From: Pterobdella sp. o SKG-2022
Taxonomy: Eukaryota > Annelida > Clitellata > Hirudinida > Piscicolidae
Assembly (NCBI GenBank): GCA_964035795.1
Contig: OZ038325.1
Span: forward strand, 7,065,607 to 7,129,606
DNA: 64,000 nt
Reading direction: 5' to 3'
The notes under the pieces are model-generated. The model saw nothing but the letters and a program-made list of their open reading frames with translations. It searched no databases and was not told the DNA's origin. Shown in pieces: positions 45,129 through 61,400 of this stretch. Position 1 is the stretch's first letter. Each line of letters begins with the position of its first letter. The translations under genes and the position numbers were made by a program.

Positions 45129-45394
45129 GCCCTTTGATTTACTGTGAGATTGTAGTTAAACACAGATTCATCTCCATTATAACGACTGCCATGGAAGTAA
45201 CTACATCGGCCACTTAACCCCTACATCGTACGGATAAACATAATCACTTGATAATGTAAGATCGTCTTGCAGAAAGCTTTGTGGAATACTTCAATGAATA
45301 CTTGGTGTTTGTTTTTTTATTGCTAAAAAAATATAAAAAATTAGTAAACATTACATAAAGATAAACTAAACTAGCCTATTAACAATAAGCGACG

Positions 45395-46419
45395 GAGAGC
45401 ATATTTTTAGCCAATGGTCGTCTTTACAAACAGATTGATGGAGTCACAATGGGAGGTCCTTTATCCGTCGTCTTTTCGGGATGCTTCCTCAATGATATGG
45501 AAGAAAAATTGGTGCTTCCTTCTTTTCCAGCACTCTACATCAGATATGTAGATGATACATACGTAAGAAGGAAAAATGGTGAAAAGGATGATCTTTTCGA
45601 AGCTCTCAACGCATTTCATCTAAACATTAAATTAATTGTCGAAGTCAATCTATCAAAATTTCTGGATTCTCATATATTGAAAAACAAAGATGGCACAGTT
45701 AATTTCCAGGTAGCAGAAAAAGCAAGTAAACTTCCATTTCACTTTTCCTCAAAAGAAGCCCTTCAATATAAGAAAAATGTCATATTAGGAGAACTACATA
45801 GGGCTAAAATAATAAATTTCAATTATGAGGTAAGTAAAATATTTGAAAAATTTATTAGAGCTGGTTATAGTATTAAGTTTATTTCGAAGCAACTTGGAAA
45901 GTTTATGTCTTCTAGGAATGATTTTCTAATACCAAAATGGATGTTTGGAGAAACAAATTAACGTTCATATGAAGTTGCCGTTCTGTCCCAAGAACGAGGA
46001 AATAATAAAAAAGTACCTAGACACTATTGAAAAATTCACCGGTTTCAGTATAAAAGTGACATACTCTTGGATCGCCACAAAAGTCCGTTCACTGTTTCCC
46101 ATCAAAGACAAACTGAGTCATCACCACCATGTCATTCATAAAGGAGTGTGCTCTTGCGAGAACACGTACATTGGTGAAACTAAAAAAAACTCAGTGGTCA
46201 GCTAGAAAGAACATGAATCTCTTAGCGGTACGTCAGAACCTTCAAAGCACCTTGCTTCCAATCCCACCTACCAGTTCACTTGGAAAATATCAGACAAAGC
46301 TTTTAGCAGCATTAGAAAAAGAAAAATTTTGGAAGCATATTGCATTAGAACTCAGAGACCTTCGTTAAATGATCAAGTGGACATCAAGAAGCTGTCATTA
46401 TTTCGTTTTGGATTGACTT
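45395..46419 (+). mobile_element. Broken Penelope-like element (RT + GIY-YIG)
   Basis: The first frame starts inside the reverse transcriptase (FLANGRLYKQIDGVTMGGPL), includes the catalytic box IRYVDDTYVRRKNGEKDD and runs to a stop at 45961. A shifted frame (from about 45945) carries the linker and the start of a GIY-YIG endonuclease, GVCSCENTYIGETKKN. Another shift leads to the C-terminal piece ending SLFRFGLT at 46419. RT followed by GIY-YIG defines Penelope-like elements. The 5' part is missing and at least two frame breaks are present, so it is inactive. Confidence 0.85.
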
Positions 46420-46533
46420 GATTTGTTTATTCATATTCGATTGCACTTAATAATTTTATTATAAAAATCGTTTATATTTTTTATCATTAATTCAATTAAT
46501 TAATTTTTTATATTTTATTTATTTATTTATAAC

Positions 46534-46733
46534 NNNNNNNNNNNNNNNNNNNNNNNNNNNNNNNNNNNNNNNNNNNNNNNNNNNNNNNNNNNNNNNNNNN
46601 NNNNNNNNNNNNNNNNNNNNNNNNNNNNNNNNNNNNNNNNNNNNNNNNNNNNNNNNNNNNNNNNNNNNNNNNNNNNNNNNNNNNNNNNNNNNNNNNNNNN
46701 NNNNNNNNNNNNNNNNNNNNNNNNNNNNNNNNN
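46534..46733. other. Assembly gap (200 N)
   Basis: Exactly 200 N, a size typical of a scaffold gap of unknown true length. The missing 5' exons of the EGF gene could lie here. Confidence 0.99.
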
Positions 46734-46898
46734 CGGGGTATTGATAATTCTTTAGTGATTTTAACCGATGAAACGTATTTTTTCGTTTTCTAACTACTCT
46801 ATATTTCGTTTAATTATGTGATTTGGAATCATACCATGATTATTTAAAAGATTTTGATTTTTTTTAGAGACATCTTATGTATCTTTTTTTTTCAATTT

Positions 46899-47048
46899 TC
46901 TTAATTTTTAAAATGAGAAAGATTTTAGATACATATATATTTTCAAAAAAAAATAAATTATGACAAGGTTGAATTTGTCGAAAATTTTAGCTATTTGAAA
47001 AAATATATGTAGCTAAAATCTTCCTCATTTTACGATAAAAATCAAGAA
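46899..47048. mobile_element. Palindromic MITE, family A, copy 1
   Basis: The left arm begins TTCTTAATTTTTAAAATGAG. The right arm, reversed, begins TTCTTGATTTTTATCGTAAA and continues ATGAGGAAGATTTTAG. The arms pair over about 55 nt and enclose a centre with GGTTGAATTTGTCGAAAA. The same terminal and central motifs occur at 59956-60145. Confidence 0.65.
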
Positions 47049-47480
47049 TTTTGATTATTAATTTTGTACAAAAAATAATTAACTTTTTATAAAGGAAATA
47101 TATTCATATAAAAATAAGTTAAATTTTCTATGAAAACCAAAAGATCCAGAAAAAGAAAATCTAACTCAAAAAAAAAATTTACAAAAGTTTTGATAAAATT
47201 AGTTTTTTCTTTTAGAGAAAAACCTTGTTAACGCAAATTTTGATCAATTCCAAAAGCAAGCGTGTCAACAGCGTCTATCAAAAAAAAAAGAATACAAAGC
47301 TTCTATAAAAAAACGGAGTAAATGAAATCTTATAAAAAAATATTATTTCAAACGCCAGATGTCGGTAAGTCTTCAATGCGTCTATGAATGAATATATACA
47401 TACATATATTATTTATGTATTTATGTAATATGTGACTAGCTAAGTGAAGATATTGGGTACTGGGAGCTCTGAGGTTAAAG

Positions 47481-53627
<6,147 letters not shown>

Positions 53628-53784
53628 GAACCAAAACACCATTAGAGCCTGTTTCTAATATTACATATCCACTTTTGTGTTGTTTATAGTGTTAATTAAT
53701 TATATCATTAATAATACTCCTATTAATCAAATATACTAATTTTATTATCAGATATGTTATAATGGAACTAAAAAAAAGCTTATA

Positions 53785-53814
53785 TTATCGTTAACTTCAA
53801 GAGTTTCTAGACCA
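53785..53814. repeat. Dispersed about 50-bp repeat, right half
   Basis: AACTTCAAGAGTTTCTAGAC followed by CAT matches the right halves at 48208-48228 and 60332-60353. Confidence 0.55.
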
Positions 53815-53913
53815 TAGATGTTTTGTATAACCATGTAAGGTGAAAAAATTAACTGTTGTGTATTTCAATATCATATATTCAAATGAAAACACTGTTAGGA
53901 GTATTTTATTCCA

Positions 53914-53930
53914 GGAAGCTTTTCGTAAGA
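53914..53930. repeat. Dispersed hairpin repeat, copy 4
   Basis: GGAAGCTTTTCGTAAGA. The stem is weakened (ACGAA changed to AGGAA). The preceding GAGTATTTTATTCC matches the copy at 11737. Confidence 0.6.
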
Positions 53931-55117
53931 TGAGCTTAAATTATCAAGTGGACGTACAAGTATTATTTTTAATATTAAGTGTTTTTATTCTTTACAAGAA
54001 GCAACATATCTTTTTGTAATGTCATTTATTTTTATGGAATATTTTGTAGATGGAATATAATGGCAATATTAAATCACTTTTGAATCTGAAGTTCTGGGAT
54101 CTGTTTAACTTTTGGTTTAGTTTTTCTCTTATTTATTGTTCAGTTATCGTTTAATACCATTAATACAATAATGAACAAGTAGTGATAAAACATTTATATA
54201 TCGTTCAGTTATTGTTTTTTCTAAGTTTGTTAACTTTTGAAGAATATTTGTATTGTTATAATTTAACTAGGTAGTTTATTAATATTCGAATAATTGCAAA
54301 TATCATTTATTTTCAAAATTACTAGTAGTTTAAAATAAATAATATTATATTATTATGAAATATAATCACAATTAATTTTAGAATAAATAACTAAGCAATA
54401 TTAGCTTTAAATAAATCATTATCTGAACAAAAATGTTTTGTTCTGCACACGTTATCAATTTTAAGTTAAACTCTTAAACAGAATACATTCAATATTACGC
54501 TGGCTTCATATGATACCACGCTGTGGGTATTGAAAAATATTGGAACCCTTGTTTGCCTAACAATCAATTGAACACATAAAGCAAAATTTTGAATTGGAAT
54601 AAAACGTTATAATAATTATTATATTATTATTAAATAAGTTTATATCGATAATGTTAATAAATTAAAAATTTTTTTTGTGGAATGTTAATTCACTGGGTAT
54701 TCCTTATGTAAAAATCTTTTTTTTTTGGGTAAAAAATTTCAAATATAAACTTTTTGAAGGTATTATGTTTAGTCTATTTATTTATTTATTTATGTTGAAT
54801 ATAGAGAATTAAGAGAAATTATTTATAAAATATAATTTTTTAAAATTTATACTTGTCAAAGTTGTAGACTTGGAAGGGTATGAAATATTATAATGTTAGT
54901 TTTGTTGAAAATGTTTTTTGGATCACATTTTTTTTAAGATGATCGACCTCCAATTGTGATAAAATATTGCAATAAATAATAAAATCTTCAAAAAACTGTA
55001 ATAATATTTAATTTTTTTGTTTTAAAAAGTACGTAGTGCTCACTGGATAAATATTTAATCACTGTCAAATCTACTACTATAGGTTTTTACTAAAATTTAA
55101 ATAAAAAGTTCAAGTTA

Positions 55118-55189
55118 TTATGCAGTTGAAAATTCTTCCATCAACGTCCGAAATTTCTTATCTTTGTCAGCCAAGATAACAACGCTGGC
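55118..55189 (-). CDS. Orphan terminal exon of an unknown gene
   Basis: On the minus strand a strong acceptor (tttttttcag) is followed by exactly 24 codons, ASVVILADKDKKFRTLMEEF then STA and stop. The sequence is balanced and protein-like in an otherwise AT-rich spacer. No upstream exon is visible before PUS10 begins on the other strand at 55817. It may be the last exon of a gene lying across PUS10 or a fragment left by rearrangement. Family not recognised. Confidence 0.35.
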   Translation of the reverse strand, partial: ASVVILADKDKKFRTLMEEFSTA

Positions 55190-55816
55190 CTGAAAAAAAA
55201 TCAATTTAAGGAGCGCATATATAGTCTTCATATAATATCAACAAACAAATGACAAATATAAAAAAGTCAAACATTAAAGAGGTTAACAAAACCCATGGCT
55301 TCAATAGAAGCAGATAGGGTAGTGAATCACACAATGAAGAGAAATTTTTTAAAATTTATATGGGAGCAGATTGTGTCAACTTTGTCATTATTAAAAGCGT
55401 TATCAAATGACTAAAACAATCGATTATCAGTTAACCTGTTGAATGTGTATTTTTTTGAGTTTTAAATTAGGACATAAGTTCTGTTCAAACCTAAAATAGA
55501 ACATATCTTCAAAAAGTAAAATGAAAATTAATGTTTAGTTTTTTAAATCTTCACAATGTTTTTCAGTTTGAATTTATGAATTTGGGTATTGAAACACTCG
55601 ATTAACTTATTTAGCATTAACCTTTTCAATAAATATTTTACGAACATGGAAGTCGCAAAACATTATATCTGAAATTTTTATAAGTTCAAACTATTTCCCT
55701 CATTTTCATCAAGATTGAAAATTAAATTTTCAACAACTATGGAGTAAAAGTTGAGTAGCACGGTGAATAAATCGTTAGCATTTTAAAAAAATTGCTTTTT
55801 TGTTGAAAAATTTTCA

Positions 55817-57902
55817 ATGTCTTTTTGGCAGCTTGACGACACATGGCATTTGAGAAGTTTTGAAAGAGAAGATATTGAAAATGTAATAAGGACAGCTTAT
55901 GGCTGGGACGTTTGTTTGCGGTGTTGCTTGCGATGTTTAGCCATCAAAGAAGCATTCTTTTTTAAACATTCACATGAAAATCTTGCTGAAATTTTTAAAA
56001 TAGACAACCGAGAATTTGTTTGTATAGCATGCCTGCAATTGTTGCAAGAGAAATTCTGTTCAGACGAGTTTTTAGAAAATATAAAATGCAAAGTTAAAAA
56101 ACATGAAGTTGAATTTGATGATTTTTTTTGTGCACTAAGTCTCCCAGTAAGTCAGTTAATAAGAGAGCATCGTTTAAGTATTCGTCTGCATAACACATTT
56201 CCAGCTATTTTTGATTGGCCTTCAGTGAAGAAAAATCTCACTCCATTGAAAGATGTTTGGAAATGGATCAATGGCGCTCGTTTTTCTCGCTTGTTAGATA
56301 TCCCTTTCAATCAAAAAAGTGATTTTGAAATTCAGATATATTTTTCATATAAATTTGATGACCAAGAATACACTGAGTTAGATGCACTTCTTGATGAGAA
56401 AAAATCAGACAAAAAACAAACAAAATGCAAAAAGATGAATGTGTTTTTTAACCGAATGAATGTGTCACAAGCATTGGATGAAGCTCCCATAGAAATATTC
56501 AACCCTGAAACAAGTGTTAAAAAGTTGAAATTGAGTAATGGGTTGGATGGTGCAGTTGAGTGGAGTATGAAAACAAAGGAAGGCTGTGATTTGCATAAGG
56601 TTGAATGCCTTCATCAAGCAATCTATGTTGCTGGACGTTACAACAAATTTAGGTTTCAACTTTTAAATAATATAGTTTATTATTCAAAAAAATTTCATCA
56701 CAAAATGATTCAAACTTTAATTAAATAAAACATAATAGACCAACTCTTAATTAAATCCCAAAAACCTCCAGCCGTGAACTAAGCCAAACTCCATGGATAA
56801 TACAAGGAGAAAGAAAACACAAACAATCAGTGGAAGAGTTGATAGCAAGTCGTATAGAGGAGTGTTTCAAAGCTACATCAAGCAAATTCTCTTCCTCGGG
56901 GCGGGAAGATGTAGATGTGAGAATGTTGGGTCGGGGAAGACCATTTATTTTAGAGGTGGTTGCTCCTAGAGTGATAAAAGTGAGTGAGGAGGTGATGAGG
57001 AAAGTTCAAGCTGATATAAATGCTGCCTCTGATGTCGTTAAGGTTTGTGGCTATTTTGAGGTTTATGTTTATTTGGTTAATGTTTAGTAATCATTATTTT
57101 TTTATTTTTTCAATGTTTTTTAGTTTAACTAAAATTTTTTTTTTCGGTTTTTTAATACTTTCTTTTTTTAATTGAATAAATCTTGAACTTAACTAGCTCC
57201 AACATTACTATACATAGATTCAAGGATCATCATTATTATTTTTGAAGACATAATTGGCTTATGATCAATAATAAACTATATTTGTAGGTGAGAGACTTAC
57301 AAGTGGTAAGCAAGGAGGAGGTGAAAGGATTAAAAACAGGAGAAGAAGACAAAATAAAAAAGTACAGAGCTTTATGTGTAGTGAGGGGAGGAGAAGTGTC
57401 AGATGAAATGATTGACAGCTTAAACAAAATGGAAGGTGGGATCGAATTGCAACAACAAACTCCTATAAGAGTGTTACATCGAAGAGTTTTGGCTACTCGA
57501 CCTCGGACTATACATCACATCCACGCTACTGTGGTAGATCGATTTGGTGGGGGTGTTAAGAGGAGGTTTGAGGATTTGGAAAACTACCTCGAGATAGATG
57601 AAAATAAGAATGAAGTAGAATGCAATGGTACCAAAAAAGATGATATAGATAATAAAGAAGAAAGATTAAAAAATGCTGAAGAGACTTTGAAGAAAGAAGA
57701 CTTAAATGATAAGATTACTCTTTTGGTTTTGGAGCTCGAAACTCAAGCGGGAACTTACATTAAAGAGTTCGTACATGGAGATTTTAATCGTACCCTTCCC
57801 AATTTAGGATCTTTGCTGGGTGTTGAGTGTGATATACTGTTACTTGATGTTGTCGATGTTAAGGTTGACTGGCCTAAGGCATTAAATAACGATGCTACTT
57901 AA
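55817..57902 (+). CDS. PUS10: tRNA pseudouridine synthase Pus10
   Basis: Converts uridines 54/55 of tRNA to pseudouridine; in animals it also has a role in miRNA processing. Three exons, 55817-56652, 56772-57042 and 57288-57902, join in phase to 573 residues, somewhat longer than the human protein of about 530. The N-terminus has two CxxC pairs (CCLRC about residues 35-39 and CIAC about residues 73-76), fitting the family zinc-binding THUMP-containing region. Exon 2 carries the catalytic motif SSSGREDVDVRMLGRGRP with the nucleophilic Asp. Exon 3 has TPIRVLHRRVLATRPRTIH and QAGTYIKEFVHGDFNRT, hallmarks of the C-terminal catalytic half. Compared with the human protein, about 50 extra, mostly acidic residues lie between VVDRFGGGVKRRF and LLVLELETQ. 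UQCC2 follows 83 bp later on the same strand. Confidence 0.95.
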
Positions 57903-57985
57903 AAAGCTGTATTCAATTTTAGGTTTTTTGAAATTCAATAAAAACCAATTTTTGTTTTTTAGTTATACTTCACTTTTAAAACAAA
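57903..57985 (+). promoter_or_regulatory. PUS10-UQCC2 intercistronic signals
   Basis: AATAAA at 57937-57942 is followed 18 nt later by a strong 3' splice site (tttttgttttttag, AG at 57961-57962). A 23-nt leader then leads to the UQCC2 ATG. A poly(A) signal followed by an acceptor without a donor between the genes is the arrangement seen in spliced-leader operons. Confidence 0.5.
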
Positions 57986-58348
57986 ATGGCTGCTGTTCGG
58001 TATAGAAGGTTTTTAAAACTTTTAGAAATGTGGCCAGTCGATGAGTTGAAAGCTGAAGGTGGTAGAGATTTTGGAAAATATTTACGTAAAAAAGTGGCGA
58101 CAGCTTTCAACAAAGGCGAAATGACCTCAATCGCCGACACACCAGCATGCGATGAAATCTACGAATCTCTTTACAAGATAGCCACTGATCAACATCGCCA
58201 AAAGTATCCTAAAAATCGGAATTACGCCGCTTCAGGGTGCAGTTTAGAAGATTTGAAATTGCTGACCTCTTCAGAGGCCATCAAAATGTCACAAGAAAGC
58301 AGGCCATCCATCTTTGAGAGAATTTCTTTTTTTAACAGAAATAACTAA
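57986..58348 (+). CDS. UQCC2: Ubiquinol-cytochrome c reductase assembly factor 2
   Basis: Mitochondrial matrix/nucleoid factor that, with UQCC1, supports cytochrome b synthesis and early complex III assembly. A single exon of 120 residues. It begins MAAVRYRRFLKLLEMWPVDE, very close to the vertebrate start, with the family segments DFGKYLRKKVATAFNKGE, CDEIYESLYKIA and CSLEDLKLL. Length is near the human 126. The start is clear: it is the first ATG after the acceptor at 57962 and fits family N-termini. It converges with VPS52, whose stop is 141 bp away. Confidence 0.93.
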   Translation: MAAVRYRRFLKLLEMWPVDELKAEGGRDFGKYLRKKVATAFNKGEMTSIADTPACDEIYESLYKIATDQHRQKYPKNRNYAASGCSLEDLKLLTSSEAIKMSQESRPSIFERISFFNRNN

Positions 58349-58488
58349 CATTGTGTATTAAATTTTATTCGTAGGTTATTATTTTGTTTTTAACATCAAT
58401 GTTTATATTGTACATGTTAGAAAAATCATTTTTGGAATATTTCACCAGATAATAAAGATAATTATTAAAATTTTAATTAAGAATAAAA

Positions 58489-61400
58489 TCAGAAATTGGG
58501 TTTGTGTTTCTTCACTTCAACCATCAGTGTGTGTATATTAATGAGTTCGCTTCTGATAGGGTAGGAAGCAAATGGCTTCTGACTCAATACCTTTATGAAC
58601 CTATGATAGTACTGAATCAACTGGGTCAAAGAACCCTGAAATAAAATAAACCAATAACTGAATGATGGAAAACAATGAATTGATAAGAAAGAAAAATTGA
58701 AGAAAAACAAAGTTTAGATACATTTTTTCAGGGATAAAAATTCAAATTAGGAAAATTTCTATAACCATTATTAAAATTAATAAGAAAAAAAACCTAACTT
58801 GTAATATTTGTGTTCCATTCTTGAAATTGCTAAAGGAAGTCATGTTTTCCTGGTTTATGAGCTCCATTGACTTCTTCCATTGGTTGTTGAATGTCCTTAC
58901 TAGTTGTACCACTCTTTCTGTAACAATGATGTCTTAATATATTTATGTATCTTCATATATCTGTGTATCTTTCTGATATATAATGATATATTACGTTCGC
59001 TAGATGGTGGTGCGGTTTTGTCTTCATTCTCAAACTCCTTCACAAATTCTATCATCTTTCCAAAGTGCTCACTCAACACCACCTATAATTCATTAACTCA
59101 TTCAAAAACAAAGATAATATAATGATGAAAAACATGGTATTATTTCAAATAAAATGACTGGTTCTATAAATTACTATATGAGTAGTACCAATAACCCAGG
59201 CTAACTGCTGTACATGCACTGGTTACTGAGACATGTACAGCAGTATATCCTATATAAATAATATTAGAACCAACATCAATGAAAGTCCTGGTAGTTGAAA
59301 GAAGAAGTTCTTTGAAAATCTCAGTTTCTCTCACCTCTCTATCTCCTATGCGCTCCTGTGTGTATATGTATGTGCATATGTGTTTGTGTGTGTTTATGTG
59401 TGTGTGTGTGTGAAAAAGAAAAAGAAGCTTGAGCATGTAAATAAGATGACAGATTGCAAGCAATAAATTAATAAAAAAACCCACTCCCTCAACACCATAC
59501 TCACCACGAAAACAGACAGTATAACATCGTAGTTGTTGATAAGAAACACAAGTTGTTGTTTTTTGTTGTTGAGTTGTTGTGACATACGTTGAAGTAGTTG
59601 TGTCATTTGTTTGCATAAGCTTTCAAACACTGAGTCGATCTGTGCCATTAAAAAGCTACCATAACAAAACCTCCGTGTAGTTACAAACAAAAGTGTAAAA
59701 AATCTTCCTTATAGACTAAAAAAGCATAATTTTATTATGATAATTATTATATTTATTTTTATGATTATTGACCCACTTTCGGTTTGAATGGCGCATCATT
59801 GAATCCGACAATGGCCGATACAAACTCAGCGTACCTTCTACTTATCTGGATATAGGTCATAATAACAAAAAGAACGGCAGGTACGTGAATAATGAAAAAA
59901 AAAGGACTGGAACAGAAACAACAACAATAATAATACAATAAACACGATTTCTCATAATATACTTCTTGATTTATGAGGAATTTTTTGAAAAAATATGTAA
60001 AACAAATGTTTTTCAACAAAAGCTTCGATAAGTTCAACCTTATCAAATGAATTATGATACGGTTGAACTTATCGAAAATTCTAGTTGAATAAAATTTGTT
60101 TTGCATGTTTTTTCAAAAAATTCCTCATAAATCAAGAAGTATATTCTGAAAAATTCGTATTTACGAAAGAACATACGATGCCTCTTGAAAACTGATACTT
60201 TTACAAATACAACCATTGCTAAAGCCCAATCTATAACTACTGAGGATTGAATTGAATACACATGAAACTATTAAGACTCACAACAAATCCCTTTCAAATA
60301 GAATAAAATTACGAATAAGATTATAGTGGAATTATCTTGAAGAGTTTCTAGGCCACATATTTATTATAAAAATGAAAAAAAAAGAAAATTTTTGAACATA
60401 ATAATATATGAATATCAAAACCACGATAACTAACGTAATGAGGTCTGGTATCAAAATGACCTAGCTTGGAAACATCACAGTACTCCAGCGACTGCAGGTG
60501 CATGGTGAGTAGTAACTCCAATCTGCTGTGCAACAAGTCTTGCAGACTTTGCCAATATCTATGGGTGATGGAGTGATTTGTTGATGGGGTTATAGAGACG
60601 TTGTGGGTGGTAGTGGTTGTTCAGGGTTGTTTAATGAATTAGTTTGAAGGTTTTGTGGGGATTTTGAAAATGTTTGTTTGGGTGTGTTGTTGGTGTGCAT
60701 AAAGATGGTTTTGGATTGCTTATGTGATAATGTTTTAGATATAAAAAAAGCTAATTAGACCACCTATCAAGTACAGTAGAACCTCTAGAAGTGATAATCT
60801 CCTTGAAAAGCGATGTGATTCTGATGCATAAGAAGATGCCTATGGCGTCATAACACTCGCTTAAATAGTGCTCAAGTTGTTTCTGTGGTAGTGGTGGTAG
60901 AGAGTGGTACAAGGTTGAAGTAGGGGGGGTGGTGGTTATGGAAGAATGTGCGTGTGGTAATGTTGAAATGGATGTGTGGTAGTGCTTAAATAAAAGTGAG
61001 TGGTTCAAAAAAGGTTGTGGTAGGGTAAGTATAAATTTAAGTGGTTTTAGGAATGTTATGTTTTTGGTGTTGATGTTTTTAATGTAATGAGCATTAGATT
61101 GAGATTATTTATAATTCAACAATAAAAAATATAAAAAATAAACAAGATAGTTTATCGATAGAAATTTTGGTTGTGAACGCAAAGCAATAAAAACTCGTTC
61201 ACATCCCCTCTATATATAGCTTTAAAAAAAAACTCACTAGGTAATGGTTAAGAGTACGATCAAACACAATAGAAAAGAGCGAAGCTGAGTTATCGTGCGA
61301 GAAGAAGTCGCCAAGGAAAAAGTGCTCCCTGCAGCAATTGTCGAGCAGAGCCCAGTTGATGCTGCGGTAAAGACTCTCAAACGGGTGCTGGTTGCGGTGA

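Larger units (their letters stand above)
53628..55117. other. Intergenic, repeats only
   Basis: AT-rich spacer downstream of the methyltransferase gene. It contains the right half of the 50-bp repeat (53785-53814) and a hairpin repeat (53914-53930). No gene seen. Confidence 0.5.

Noticed and set aside
55294..55416. Small ORF of 40 codons before PUS10
   Set aside because: No similarity, weak context and biased composition; not enough to call a gene or an upstream ORF.
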